Assembly (NCBI RefSeq): GCF_041053105.1 | Contig: NZ_CP163444.1 | Location: 5,642,001-5,706,000 of the forward strand | Direction: 5' to 3' | DNA: 64,000 nucleotides | DNA from: Streptomyces sp. R44 | GTDB lineage: Bacteria > Actinomycetota > Actinomycetes > Streptomycetales > Streptomycetaceae | The notes under the pieces: model-generated | The model's input: only the letters and a program-made list of their open reading frames with translations | Databases searched by the model: none | Told to the model about the DNA's origin: nothing | Translations under genes and position numbers: made by a program | In this document: positions 32,277-41,223 of the stretch, piece after piece | Numbering within the stretch: the stretch's first letter is position 1 | Layout of the letters: each line of letters starts with the position of its first letter

Positions 32277-33529
32277 GACCGGGGGCACTCACCGTCGGCG
32301 CCGTGCACGGCGCCGCCCTCCTCCTCGGCCTCACCGGCTTCGGCGCCACCCTCTGGCACGGCCTCGACGAACCCGGCAACGCCCTCGCCTTCGGCACCCT
32401 CATCGCCCTCGGCGAGCTCGCCCGCTGGGGCGCCGCGCCCGGCGAACGCGAACCCGCGCCGCTCGCCGCCGCCGGAGCCCTCGCGTACGCCCTCCTCGGC
32501 ACCAGCGCCGGCACCGCCACCACCCACGGCGTCCTCCAGACCGTCGCCGTCGCCGTCGCCGCGGCCCTCGCCGGGATCGTCCCCCACATCGCCCGGGGCA
32601 GGGGCCCAGGACCCGACCACCTCGCCCGCCGCGTCCTCACCGTCGGCTTCGCCGCGCTCTGCTTCCAGCCCCTCTACAACTCCGGCGCCGTCACCGAGCA
32701 CCTCGGCCAGGGCCCCGCGTACGCCCTCTTCCTCGCCCTCCTGCTCGTCCTGACCGCCCTGTGCGACGCCGTCCTCGCCGCCCTCGTCCTGCGCGCCCGC
32801 ACCGGATTCCCGTACGGCCCCCTCCTCCGCGACGAACTCCGCGCCCTCCTCGGCATCGGCTCCGCCGTCTGCGCCACCGGCACCGTCATGGCGCTCGGCG
32901 TCGCCGCCGCCGGACTCTGGGCCCTGCCCGTGCTCGCCGTCCCCCTGCTGCTCACCCAGGTCTCCTTCCGGCGGTACGCGGCCGTGCGGACCGTCAACCG
33001 GCAGACCATCGCCTCCCTCGCCCGCGCCACCGAGATCGCCGGCTGCACCCCGCCCGGCCACGCCCGCCGGGTCGCCGCCCTCAGCGCGGCCGTCGGCCGC
33101 GAGCTGGGCCTCTCCGGGACCGAGCTGGCCGTCCTGGAGCACGCGGCGCTCATGCACGACATCGGACAGCTCTCCCTCGTCGACCCGGTCGCCGGCGGCG
33201 CCACCGCCGTCCTGCCGGCCGAGGAGCAGCGCCGGATCGCCCTCCTGGGCGGCGAGGTCGTCCGCAGGACCGGCGTCCCCGAGGCCGTCGCCGTCGTCGT
33301 GGAGCGGCAGGCCGACCCGTACCGCGAGCAGCCGCCCGCCGCCCGGATCGTCCGGGCCGTGAACGCCTACGACGACCTCGCGGGCGACGGCGCGGGCGCC
33401 GCACTCGACGCCCTGGAGCGGCTCAGGCTCGGCACCGCCCGCGACTATCACCCGGATGTCGTCGAATGCCTGGCCAGGGTCCTGGCGCGGGGCGGAGCCA
33501 CTGGGGTGACCTCCGCGGTCCCTGGGTAA
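32273..33529 (+). CDS. Membrane protein with degenerate HD(-GYP-like) domain
   Basis: 418 residues from GTG 32273, overlapping the preceding stop (GTGA). The arrangement copies the previous gene: six or so membrane helices followed by an HD fold. The metal-binding HD remains (HAALMHDIGQLSLVDP), and a HARRVAALSAAVGRELGL helix aligns with the neighbour's GHSERVGHA region. The HHExxDGxGYP signature is lost; the corresponding place reads VVERQADPYREQPPA. It may be inactive and act as a partner or sensor for the intact HD-GYP protein. Confidence 0.8.
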   Translation: MRPGALTVGAVHGAALLLGLTGFGATLWHGLDEPGNALAFGTLIALGELARWGAAPGEREPAPLAAAGALAYALLGTSAGTATTHGVLQTVAVAVAAALAGIVPHIARGRGPGPDHLARRVLTVGFAALCFQPLYNSGAVTEHLGQGPAYALFLALLLVLTALCDAVLAALVLRARTGFPYGPLLRDELRALLGIGSAVCATGTVMALGVAAAGLWALPVLAVPLLLTQVSFRRYAAVRTVNRQTIASLARATEIAGCTPPGHARRVAALSAAVGRELGLSGTELAVLEHAALMHDIGQLSLVDPVAGGATAVLPAEEQRRIALLGGEVVRRTGVPEAVAVVVERQADPYREQPPAARIVRAVNAYDDLAGDGAGAALDALERLRLGTARDYHPDVVECLARVLARGGATGVTSAVPG

Positions 33530-33608
33530 CCCATGGGTAATGAGCGCGCGTCCGACCGGGCATGGTTGGATGCGAACAAGAGGGTGAAGCGACCGGCAGG
33601 CGGGAATC

Positions 33609-34589
33609 GTGAAGATCTTCGGGAAGGTACGGCATCGGCCCTCCGCCTCGTGGCGGCAGGCCACCGACCGCGCGTTCACGCTGATCGGCGACGGCCGGTA
33701 CGAGGACGCGGGCGCACTCCTGACGCGCGCGGCGGACCTGGAGCCCTGGCTCTCGGAGTCCTGGTTCAACCTGGCTCTGCTGCACAAGTTCCGGCACGAC
33801 TGGGAGCAGGCGCGGGCCGCGGGCCTGCGGGCCGTCGCGCTGCTCGACAAGGAGACCGGCGCCCCCGACTGGTGGAACGTGGGCATCGCCGCCACCGCCC
33901 TCCAGGACTGGCCGCTGGCCCGCCGCGCCTGGCAGGCCTACGGCCTCAAGGTGCCCGGCGCCGCCGCCGGCACCGGTGAGCCCGCTGGCATGGAACTGGG
34001 CAGCGCCGCCGTCCGGCTCTCGCCCGAGGGCGAGGCGGAGGTCGTGTGGGGCCGCCGGCTGGACCCCGCCCGGATCGAGGTCCTCTCCATCCCGCTGCCG
34101 TCCTCCGGCCGCCGCTGGGGCGAGGTCGTCCTCCACGACGGCGTGCCGAACGGCGAGCGGACCACCACCGCCGGCCCCTCCTACCCCGTCTTCGACGAGA
34201 TCGAGCTGTGGGCGCCCTCGCCGGTCCCCACCTGGGTGGTCCTCCTGGAGGCCGCCACCGAGGCCGACCGTGACGCCCTGGAGCAGCTCGCCGCCGAGGC
34301 CGGTTTCGCCGCCGAGGACTGGTCGTCCTCCGTACGGCTGCTCTGTCGCGCCTGCTCCGAGTCGACGATGCCGAGCGCCGAGGGCGAGGGCGAGCACTCC
34401 GACCCGCACGACCACAGCGAGCCCGGGCACCCCGGACCGCTCGGCCACCGCTCGCCCGGCGAGCTGTGGGTCCCCGAGCGGGAGTGCGGCATCGCGGCCC
34501 CCGCGGGCCTGGTGCGGGGGCTCCTGGACGGCTGGGTCGCGGACAGCCCGGACAGCCGGGAATGGCGCGATCTGGAAGAGGTCTGCTGA
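33609..34589 (+). CDS. Tetratricopeptide-repeat protein with zinc-like C-terminal region
   Basis: 326 residues from GTG 33609. Residues 10-115 form two to three TPR-like helical pairs (RAFTLIGDGRYEDAGALLTRAADLEPWLSESWFNLALL and so on). The middle is beta-rich (VVWGRRLDPARIEVLSIPLPSSGRRWGEVVLHDG). The C-terminal third has a Cys pair (LLCRACSES), a His/Asp-rich stretch (HSDPHDHSEPGHPGPLGHRS) and a conserved-looking WVPERECGIAAP. It may bind a metal. Function unknown; the sequence looks like a conserved Streptomyces protein. Confidence 0.75.
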   Translation: MKIFGKVRHRPSASWRQATDRAFTLIGDGRYEDAGALLTRAADLEPWLSESWFNLALLHKFRHDWEQARAAGLRAVALLDKETGAPDWWNVGIAATALQDWPLARRAWQAYGLKVPGAAAGTGEPAGMELGSAAVRLSPEGEAEVVWGRRLDPARIEVLSIPLPSSGRRWGEVVLHDGVPNGERTTTAGPSYPVFDEIELWAPSPVPTWVVLLEAATEADRDALEQLAAEAGFAAEDWSSSVRLLCRACSESTMPSAEGEGEHSDPHDHSEPGHPGPLGHRSPGELWVPERECGIAAPAGLVRGLLDGWVADSPDSREWRDLEEVC

Positions 34590-34656
34590 GGCCAGGGCCC
34601 CGGGCCCGTAGGCTGTCCCTCGACGGAATCGGGTTTTCAGAAGGGCGCGGCCGGAC

Positions 34657-35289
34657 ATGGCGCAGCAGGAGACGGACGAGCAGACGATCAACGACGGCTT
34701 CGTCGTGGACACGGAGGACTGCGAGGCGCGGGAGCTCGCCTACCGCGAGCGCGGCACGGCCCGCCCGATCACGGTCGTCGGCAACCCCGTCCTCCACCGC
34801 GAGTGCAAGGACGTCACCGAGTTCGACGACGAGCTGGCGAAGCTCATCGACGACATGTTCGCCAGCCAGAAGGCCGCCGAGGGCGTGGGCCTGGCCGCGA
34901 ACCAGATCGGTGTGGACCTCAAGGTCTTCGTCTACGACTGCCCCGACGACGAGGGCGTCCGGCACACCGGTGTCGTGATCAACCCCGTCCTCCAGGAGCT
35001 CCCGGCCGAGCTGCGCGTCCTGGACGAGTCCAACGAGGGCTGCCTGTCCGTGCCGACGGCCTACGCCGAGCTGGCCCGCCCCGACTACGCGGAGGTCCAC
35101 GGCCAGGACGCCCAGGGCAACCCGATCAAGGTGCGCGGCACCGGCTACTTCGCCCGCTGCCTCCAGCACGAGACGGACCACCTGTACGGCTTCCTCTACA
35201 TCGACAAGCTCTCCAAGCGCGACCGCAAGGACGCCCTCCGCCAGATGGAAGAAGGCACCCCGCGCTACGAGACGGTCCCGAACGACTGA
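34657..35289 (+). CDS. def: Peptide deformylase
   Basis: 210 residues from ATG 34657. All three catalytic motifs are present: [11 protein letters not shown] (motif 1), EGCLSVP (motif 2, metal Cys) and [15 protein letters not shown] (motif 3, HExxH-like with His ligands). It removes the formyl group from nascent proteins. The N-terminal extension of about 40 residues is typical of actinobacterial deformylases. It ends beside a strong terminator facing nrdB. Confidence 0.95.
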   Translation: MAQQETDEQTINDGFVVDTEDCEARELAYRERGTARPITVVGNPVLHRECKDVTEFDDELAKLIDDMFASQKAAEGVGLAANQIGVDLKVFVYDCPDDEGVRHTGVVINPVLQELPAELRVLDESNEGCLSVPTAYAELARPDYAEVHGQDAQGNPIKVRGTGYFARCLQHETDHLYGFLYIDKLSKRDRKDALRQMEEGTPRYETVPND

Positions 35290-35296
35290 GCGCATG

Positions 35297-35334
35297 ACGA
35301 AGGGCCCGCACTCCGAGGAGTGCGGGCCCTTCGT
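35297..35334. terminator. Bidirectional terminator between def and nrdB
   Basis: ACGAAGGGCCCGCACTCC (35297-35314) pairs with GGAGTGCGGGCCCTTCGT (35317-35334) between convergent genes. Confidence 0.85.
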
Positions 35335-35342
35335 CGTACCGG

Positions 35343-36356
35343 CTAGAAGTCCTCGTCGAGGTCCACCGAGCCCTCGACCGCCACCTGGTAGGCGGACGGG
35401 CGGCGCTCGAAGAAGTTGGTCAGCTCCTGGACGCCCTGGAGCTCCATGAACGCGAACGGGTTCTCCGAGCCGTACACCGGCGGGAAGCCGAGGCGCTGCA
35501 GGCGCTGGTCGGCGACGCACTGGAGGTACTCGCGCATCGACTCGGTGTTCATGCCCGGCAGGCCGTCACCGCACAGGTCGCGGCCGAACTGAAGTTCCGC
35601 CTCGACGGCCTCCTTCAGCATGTCCGTGACCTGCTGCTGCAGCGCGTCGTCGAAGAGCTCCGGCTCCTCCTTGCGGACGGTGTCCACGACCTCGAAGGCG
35701 AAGTTCATGTGCATCGTCTCGTCGCGGAAGACCCAGTTGGTGCCGGTCGCCAGGCCGTGCAGGAGGCCGCGGGAGCGGAACCAGTAGACGTACGCGAAGG
35801 CGCCGTAGAAGAACAGGCCCTCGATGCACGCCGCGAAGCAGATCAGGTTCAGCAGGAAGCGGCGGCGGTCGGCGGCCGTCTCCAGCTTCTCGATCTTCTC
35901 GACCGAGTCCATCCACTTGAAGCAGAACTGCGCCTTCTCGCGGATCGACGGGATGTTCTCCACCGCGTCGAAGGCCGCCGCGCGGTCGTCCGGGTCGGGC
36001 AGGTACGTGTCCAGGAGCGTCAGATAGAACTGGACGTGGACCGCTTCCTCGAAGAGCTGGCGCGAGAGGTACAGGCGCGCTTCCGGGGAGTTGATGTGCT
36101 TGTACAGCGTCAGGACCAGGTTGTTCGCCACGATCGAGTCGCCCGTCGCGAAGAACGCGACCAGACGGCCGATCATGTGCTGCTCACCGGCGGTGAGCTT
36201 GGCGAGGTCGGCGACGTCCGAGTGGAGGTCGACCTCCTCCACGGTCCAGGTGTTCTTGATGGCGTCCCGGTAGCGCTCGTAGAAGTCCGGGTAGCGCATG
36301 GGGCGGAGCGTGAGCTCGAAGCCCGGGTCCAGGAGGTTCTTCTTCTCGGTACTCAT
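35343..36356 (-). CDS. nrdB: Class I ribonucleotide reductase, beta (radical) subunit
   Basis: 337 residues from ATG 36356. Di-iron ligands are in EEAVHVQFY (Glu, His, with the radical Tyr seven residues after the Glu), CIEGLFFYGAF and RDETMHMNF. The C-terminal tail (VDLDEDF) would dock onto NrdA. The start overlaps the nrdA stop (TAATG), so translation is coupled. In S. coelicolor a third gene, nrdS, follows nrdB. Here the next gene is the convergent def, so nrdS is absent at this position. Confidence 0.95.
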   Translation of the reverse strand: MSTEKKNLLDPGFELTLRPMRYPDFYERYRDAIKNTWTVEEVDLHSDVADLAKLTAGEQHMIGRLVAFFATGDSIVANNLVLTLYKHINSPEARLYLSRQLFEEAVHVQFYLTLLDTYLPDPDDRAAAFDAVENIPSIREKAQFCFKWMDSVEKIEKLETAADRRRFLLNLICFAACIEGLFFYGAFAYVYWFRSRGLLHGLATGTNWVFRDETMHMNFAFEVVDTVRKEEPELFDDALQQQVTDMLKEAVEAELQFGRDLCGDGLPGMNTESMREYLQCVADQRLQRLGFPPVYGSENPFAFMELQGVQELTNFFERRPSAYQVAVEGSVDLDEDF

Positions 36357-38710
36357 TACTGGCAGGCCTCGCAGGACTCGGGGTTCTCAAGGGAGCAGGC
36401 GATCGCGTCCGCGTCGGGGGTCGCCTGCTGGACGGGGATCGGGGCGGCGGCCTGCGCGGCGCGGGCGATCCGGGTCGCCGGGCGGGAGCGCAGGTAGTAC
36501 GTCGTCTTCAGGCCCTGCTTCCAGGCGTACGCGTACATCGACGACAGCTTGCCGATCGTCGGCGTCTCCATGAAGAGGTTCAGGGACTGCGACTGGTCCA
36601 GGAACGGGGTGCGCGCCGCCGCCATGTCGATGAGGCCGCGCTGCGGGATCTCCCAGGCCGTGCGGTACAGCTCGCGGACCTCCGCCGGGACCCAGGTGAA
36701 GCCGGCCACCGAGCCGTTGGAGTCGCGCAGCGCCTCGCGGGTCTGCGCGTCCCACACGCCGAGCTTCTTCAGCTCGTCGACGAGGTACGAGTTGACCTGG
36801 AGGAACTCGCCGGACAGCGTCTCGCGCTTGAACAGGTTGGAGACCTGCGGCTCGATGCACTCGTAGACGCCGGCGATCGAGGCGATCGTCGCCGTCGGGG
36901 CGATGGCGAGGAGGAGGCTGTTGCGCATGCCGGTGGAGGCGATGCGCGCCCGCAGGGCGGTCCAGCGCTCCGGCCAGTTCAGCTCCACGTCGTAGTGGTC
37001 CGGGTGCAGGACGCCCTGGGCGGTGCGGGTCTTGTCCCAGGCGGGGAGCGGGCCGCTGCGCTCGGCGAGGTCCGCGGAGGCCTCGTACGCCGCCAGCATG
37101 ATCCGCTCGGCGATCTTCGTCGACAGGGCGCGGGCCTCGGCCGAGTCGAACGGCAGCTTCAGCTGGAAGAAGACGTCCTGGAGGCCCATGGCGCCCAGGC
37201 CGACCGGGCGCCACTTGGCGTTGGAGCGGCCCGCCTGCTCGGTCGGGTAGAAGTTGATGTCGACGACCCGGTCGAGGAAGGTGACGGCCGTGCGGACGGT
37301 CTCGTCCAGGCGCTCCCAGTCGATGTCCGAACCCGACACGAAGGAGCCCAGGTTGACCGAGCCCAGGTTGCAGACCGCCGTCTCGCCGTCGTTCGTGACC
37401 TCGATGATCTCGGTGCAGAGGTTCGAGGAGTGGACGACGGTGCCCGGCTCGGCCGTCTGGTTGGCCGTGCGGTTCGAGGCGTCCTTGAACGTCATCCAGC
37501 CGTTGCCGGTCTGCGCGAGGGTCCGCATCATCCGGCCGTACAGGTCGCGGGCCGGCATCGTCTTGCGGGCCAGGCCCGCCGCCTCGGCCTTGCGGTAGGC
37601 GGCGTCGAACTCCTCGCCGTACAGGTCGACGAGCTCGGGCACGTCCGAGGGGGAGAACAGCGACCACTCGGCGTCGGCGTTGACCCGGCGCATGAACTCG
37701 TCCGGGATCCAGTGCGCCAGGTTCAGGTTGTGCGTACGGCGCTGGTCCTCGCCCGTGTTGTCGCGGAGCTCCAGGAACTCCTCGATGTCCGCGTGCCAGG
37801 TCTCCAGGTAGACCGCGGCGGCGCCCTTGCGGCGGCCGCCCTGGTTCACGGCGGCGACGGAGGCGTCGAGGGTCTTGAGGAACGGCACGATGCCGTTGGA
37901 GTGCCCGTTGGTGCCGCGGATCAGCGAACCGCGGGCGCGGATGCGGGAGTACGAGAGGCCGATGCCGCCCGCGTGCTTCGAGAGGCGCGCGACCTGGTGG
38001 TAGCGGTCGTAGATGGAGTCCAGCTCGTCCTGCGGGGAGTCCAGGAGGTAGCAGGAGGACATCTGCGGGTGGCGGGTGCCGGAGTTGAAGAGCGTGGGGG
38101 AGGACGGGAGGTAGTCCAGGCGGCTCATCAGGCCGTAGAGCGCGCTCACTTCGTCCAGGGCGCGGGCCGTCTCGTCCTCGGCGAGGCCGCAGGCGACGCG
38201 CAGCATGAAGTGCTGCGGGGTCTCGATGACCTTGCGGGTGATCGGGTGGCGCAGCAGGTAGCGCGAGTAGAGGGTGCGCAGGCCGAAGTAGCCGAAGCGG
38301 TCGTCGCCGGCCGGGTCGATCGTGGCGTCGAGGCGGGCCGCGTGCAGTGCCACGAACTCGGCGGTGCGGTCGGCGATGAGCCCCTCGCGGTGACCGACGG
38401 CGACGGAGGCCGAGAAGTTCACGGCGCCCTGGCCGGCGGCCTCGTCGGCGATGGTGATGGTGAGGAGCCGGGCGGCGAGCCGGGAGTACGCGGGGTCCTC
38501 GGCGATCAGGCCGGCGGCCGCCTCGGTGGCCAGCTCGCGCAGCTCCGCCTCGTCCGACGTGGCGCTGCGGCCGCGGAGGGCGGCGGCGGCGACCTTGCCG
38601 GGGTCGGTGTCCGGGAGGTCGGCGGTGAGATCGGTCAGGGTCCGCAGGAGTACGGTCCCGGGGCCGTCGGTCTCGATCGCTGCGGCCGGATCGGCGGGCG
38701 CGATGGTCAC
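36356..38710 (-). CDS. nrdA: Class I ribonucleotide reductase, alpha (catalytic) subunit
   Basis: 784 residues from GTG 38710. Catalytic-barrel motifs seen: SSCYLLDSPQDELDSIYDRY, GGIGLSYSRIRARGS, NLCTEIIEV (active-site Cys), VCNLGSVNLG and SLLLAIAPTATIASIAGV. The C-terminal ESCEACQ holds the redox-active CxxC pair. It reduces ribonucleoside diphosphates together with NrdB. The upstream reading frame to 39001 is the riboswitch leader and not coding. Expression should be repressed by cobalamin (riboswitch) and by NrdR. Confidence 0.95.
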   Translation of the reverse strand: MTIAPADPAAAIETDGPGTVLLRTLTDLTADLPDTDPGKVAAAALRGRSATSDEAELRELATEAAAGLIAEDPAYSRLAARLLTITIADEAAGQGAVNFSASVAVGHREGLIADRTAEFVALHAARLDATIDPAGDDRFGYFGLRTLYSRYLLRHPITRKVIETPQHFMLRVACGLAEDETARALDEVSALYGLMSRLDYLPSSPTLFNSGTRHPQMSSCYLLDSPQDELDSIYDRYHQVARLSKHAGGIGLSYSRIRARGSLIRGTNGHSNGIVPFLKTLDASVAAVNQGGRRKGAAAVYLETWHADIEEFLELRDNTGEDQRRTHNLNLAHWIPDEFMRRVNADAEWSLFSPSDVPELVDLYGEEFDAAYRKAEAAGLARKTMPARDLYGRMMRTLAQTGNGWMTFKDASNRTANQTAEPGTVVHSSNLCTEIIEVTNDGETAVCNLGSVNLGSFVSGSDIDWERLDETVRTAVTFLDRVVDINFYPTEQAGRSNAKWRPVGLGAMGLQDVFFQLKLPFDSAEARALSTKIAERIMLAAYEASADLAERSGPLPAWDKTRTAQGVLHPDHYDVELNWPERWTALRARIASTGMRNSLLLAIAPTATIASIAGVYECIEPQVSNLFKRETLSGEFLQVNSYLVDELKKLGVWDAQTREALRDSNGSVAGFTWVPAEVRELYRTAWEIPQRGLIDMAAARTPFLDQSQSLNLFMETPTIGKLSSMYAYAWKQGLKTTYYLRSRPATRIARAAQAAAPIPVQQATPDADAIACSLENPESCEACQ

Positions 38711-38844
38711 GTGGGGGCTCTCCCTCGCTCGGCTCGGGGCCTCGGGCGGGAAGGCGGGCAGGCGGGCGCCCGTACACGTGGGCGCGCCGCGTCCACCGGC
38801 CCACTCCGCGAGGCCCGGACGTCTGTGACACCCGGAACGGACGG

Positions 38845-38975
38845 ACCGGGTGCGCTGCCGGCAGGTCTTCGGACTCACCGCGTACGAATCCGCACGAAGC
38901 ACACCGTTGCGGGACAGTTCCGGATTCGCGCCGGATTCCCCTGCGTCGACAGCGAGGATGAGCATACATGTGGGG
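38845..38975 (-). promoter_or_regulatory. Cobalamin (B12) riboswitch in the nrdAB leader
   Basis: On the minus strand the B12-box region reads GGGAATCC ... GGAACTGTCCCGCAACGGT (complement of 38903-38940). The diagnostic AGTCCGAAGACCTGCC follows (complement of 38860-38875). Both match the conserved core of cobalamin riboswitches. Streptomyces nrdABS operons are known to be B12-repressed because a B12-dependent reductase (NrdJ) can substitute. A hairpin CACCCGG/CCGGGTG (38829-38852) directly downstream may be part of the expression platform. The outer ends are approximate. Confidence 0.92.
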
Positions 38976-39008
38976 GGCGCCGCTCGTGGCACCCCCCACA
39001 TGTTGTGT
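38961..39008 (-). promoter_or_regulatory. Candidate NrdR-box pair and -10 of the nrdAB promoter
   Basis: Two copies of CCCCCACATGT face each other: 38993-39008 (minus strand ACACAACATGTGGGGG, close to the NrdR consensus acaCwAtATaTwGtgt) and 38961-38976. Their centres are 32 bp apart, about three helical turns, as in known NrdR box pairs. Together they form the 12-bp inverted repeat ACATGTGGGGGG/CCCCCCACATGT. The inner box overlaps a -10-like TATGCT (complement of 38961-38966). Confidence 0.6.
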
Positions 39009-39019
39009 CGGTCCCGGCG

Positions 39020-39520
39020 CTACAGCTCCAGGGCGTAGGTCCGCAGCGAGTGGTCGGGGATCGGTTCCCAGTCCCGCTCGGGGGTGCGGACGAAGCCGAG
39101 GCGCTCGTAGATCCGGTGCGCGGAGACCATCAGATCGGCCGTGGAGAGCACGAGACGCGCGCACCCGGGGAGGGCCCGCGCCCGGTCCACGCAGGCCCGT
39201 ACGAGGGCTTCTCCGACGCCCCTGCCGCGGGCCTCGGGAGCGACCACGAGCATCCGGAACTCGGCCTCGCCGGCGACGGCGATGTCCGCCCAGGTCGTGC
39301 CGCCGGGGGCGAAGGTCACCCCGCCGATGATCCCGCCGTCGGCGTCGACGGCGACGAGCACCTCGCTCTCGCGCGCCCGCCGGGCCGTGTCGCGGAGGAC
39401 GGCGAGGTAGAAGTCGTCCTCGCCGTGCAGCAGCAGCCCGTCATTCAGATAGGTGAACCCGGTGAGGTCACCGAGCGCCTCGTGCTCCTCGGGCCGTACC
39501 GCCCTGATCGTGAAGTCCAT
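39020..39520 (-). CDS. GNAT-family N-acetyltransferase
   Basis: 166 residues from ATG 39520. The GNAT acetyl-CoA motif is FRMLVVAPEARGRGVGEALVRACVDRA (motif A, RGRGVG) near residue 100, followed by LVLSTADLMVSAHRIYERLGFVRTPERDW. The substrate is not predictable. It is transcribed toward nrdA and the nrd promoter lies just beyond its stop. A GNAT gene next to nrdA also occurs in related genomes. Confidence 0.88.
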   Translation of the reverse strand: MDFTIRAVRPEEHEALGDLTGFTYLNDGLLLHGEDDFYLAVLRDTARRARESEVLVAVDADGGIIGGVTFAPGGTTWADIAVAGEAEFRMLVVAPEARGRGVGEALVRACVDRARALPGCARLVLSTADLMVSAHRIYERLGFVRTPERDWEPIPDHSLRTYALEL

Positions 39521-39603
39521 GGGAAGCAGTCTCCCTCTCGGGGTACGTGGACGGGCCCCGGGTCTCCTCGCGGAGATCCGGGGCCCGTTCACGGACGGTG
39601 ACG

Positions 39604-41223
39604 TCAGTGCGCCGCGGTGCCGACCTTCGGGAGGTCGGTGACGCCGGGGTCGCCCGCGTCCGCCGTGTAGTCCTCCGGGGAGGTCTCGTCGACGCCCTCG
39701 GGGGCCTTGACGGCCTTGAGGACGAAGGTCAGGACGACCGTGACGACGACGTTGAGCACGAAGGCGGTGAGGCCGATGTAGCCGATCTCGCCGATGCCCG
39801 GGATCTCGGCGGCCGAGCCGCCGAAGTGCTTCTGGGTGGGGCTGGCGACGCCGTACGCTGCGGCCGTGCCGTACGCCATGCCGACGGCCCAGCCGGCGAG
39901 CAGCGCCCAGCGGTGGAACCAGCGGGTGAAGAGACCGCCGACGAGCGCCGGGAAGGTCTGCAGGATCCAGATGCCGCCGAGCAGCTGGAAGTTGATCGCG
40001 ACCGTCTTGTCCATGGTGAGGACGAAGACGAGCGCGCCGACCTTCACCAGGAGCGAGACCAGCTTGGAGACCTTGGTCTCCTGGGCCGGGGTGGCGTCCT
40101 TCTTGATGAAGTCCTTGTAGATGTTGCGGGTGAAGAGGTTGGCCGCGGCGATCGACATGATCGCGGCCGGGACGAGCGCGCCGATGCCGATCGCGGCGAA
40201 CGCGACGCCCGCGAACCAGTCCGGGAACATGGTCTCGAAGAGCTGCGGGATGGCGAGCTGGCCGTTCTTGACCTTGATGCCGGCGGCGATCGCCATGAAG
40301 CCGAGCAGCGCGAGCAGGCCCAGCATCAGCGAGTACAGCGGCAGGATCGTGGTGTTGCGGCGGATGACGTTCCGGCTCCGGGACGACAGGGTCGCCGTGA
40401 TGGAGTGCGGGTACATGAACAGCGCGAGCGCCGAGCCGAGCGCCAGCGTCGCGTACGTCCACTGGCCGGCCTCGCCGGGGACGAGCGCGCCCTTGGGCTT
40501 GCCGGTGGCCGGGTTGATCGTCTTGTACGCCTCGGCCGCCTTGCCGAAGATCTCGTCGAAGCCGCCCAGCTTGATCGGGATGTAGATGATCGCCACCGCG
40601 ATGACGATGTAGATCAGGGTGTCCTTGACGAAGGCGATGAGCGCCGGGGCGCGCAGGCCGGAGGAGTACGTGTAGGCCGCGAGGACACCGAAGGCGATGA
40701 GCAGCGGCAGGTCCTTGACGAACCAGTTGGTGTTCTCGCCGCCGCCGACGCCCATCACGTCCAGGACGGCCTGGATGCCGACGAGCTGGAGGGCGATGTA
40801 CGGCATGGTGGCCAGGATGCCGGTGACCGCCACCGCCAGGGACAGGCCCTTGGAGCCGAAGCGGCCGCGCACGAAGTCGGAGGTGGTGACGTATCCGTGC
40901 TTGTGCGAGACCGACCAGAGGCGCGGCAGGAAGGTGAAGATCAGCGGGTACACCAGGATCGTGTACGGGACGGCGAAGAAGCCGGCCGCGCCCGCCGCGT
41001 AGATGGCCGCGGGGACGGCGACGAAGGTGTACGCCGTGTAGAGGTCGCCGCCGAGCAGGAACCAGGTCACCCAGGTGCCGAACGATCTGCCGCCCAGGCC
41101 CCATTCGTCGAGGCTCTCGTTCTCGGCCTTGCGCCAGCGGGCGGCCAGGAAGCCCATGACCGTGACGGCCAGGAAGAAGAAGACGAAGACGCCGAGCGCC
41201 ACGCCGTTCACGCCGTCCTTCAT
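39604..41223 (-). CDS. Sodium:solute symporter, MctP-type monocarboxylate permease
   Basis: 539 residues with about 13 membrane helices. SSS-family features include LGGRSFGTWVTWFLLGGDLYTAYTFVAVPAAIYAAGA near the N-terminus, TSDFVRGRFGSKGLSL and the central ALGSALALFMYPHSITATLSS. The closest pattern I recognise is the MctP/MctC group of monocarboxylate (pyruvate, lactate, acetate or propionate) transporters. The C-terminal tail is acidic. Its ATG overlaps the stop of the DUF3311 gene (ATGA). The two form the usual permease plus small-subunit pair. Confidence 0.88.
   Translation of the reverse strand: MKDGVNGVALGVFVFFFLAVTVMGFLAARWRKAENESLDEWGLGGRSFGTWVTWFLLGGDLYTAYTFVAVPAAIYAAGAAGFFAVPYTILVYPLIFTFLPRLWSVSHKHGYVTTSDFVRGRFGSKGLSLAVAVTGILATMPYIALQLVGIQAVLDVMGVGGGENTNWFVKDLPLLIAFGVLAAYTYSSGLRAPALIAFVKDTLIYIVIAVAIIYIPIKLGGFDEIFGKAAEAYKTINPATGKPKGALVPGEAGQWTYATLALGSALALFMYPHSITATLSSRSRNVIRRNTTILPLYSLMLGLLALLGFMAIAAGIKVKNGQLAIPQLFETMFPDWFAGVAFAAIGIGALVPAAIMSIAAANLFTRNIYKDFIKKDATPAQETKVSKLVSLLVKVGALVFVLTMDKTVAINFQLLGGIWILQTFPALVGGLFTRWFHRWALLAGWAVGMAYGTAAAYGVASPTQKHFGGSAAEIPGIGEIGYIGLTAFVLNVVVTVVLTFVLKAVKAPEGVDETSPEDYTADAGDPGVTDLPKVGTAAH

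Noticed and set aside
38711..39001. Coding extension of nrdA upstream to 39001
   Set aside because: This stretch folds as the B12 riboswitch and carries the promoter, so the frame is fortuitous. GTG 38710 matches known NrdA starts.
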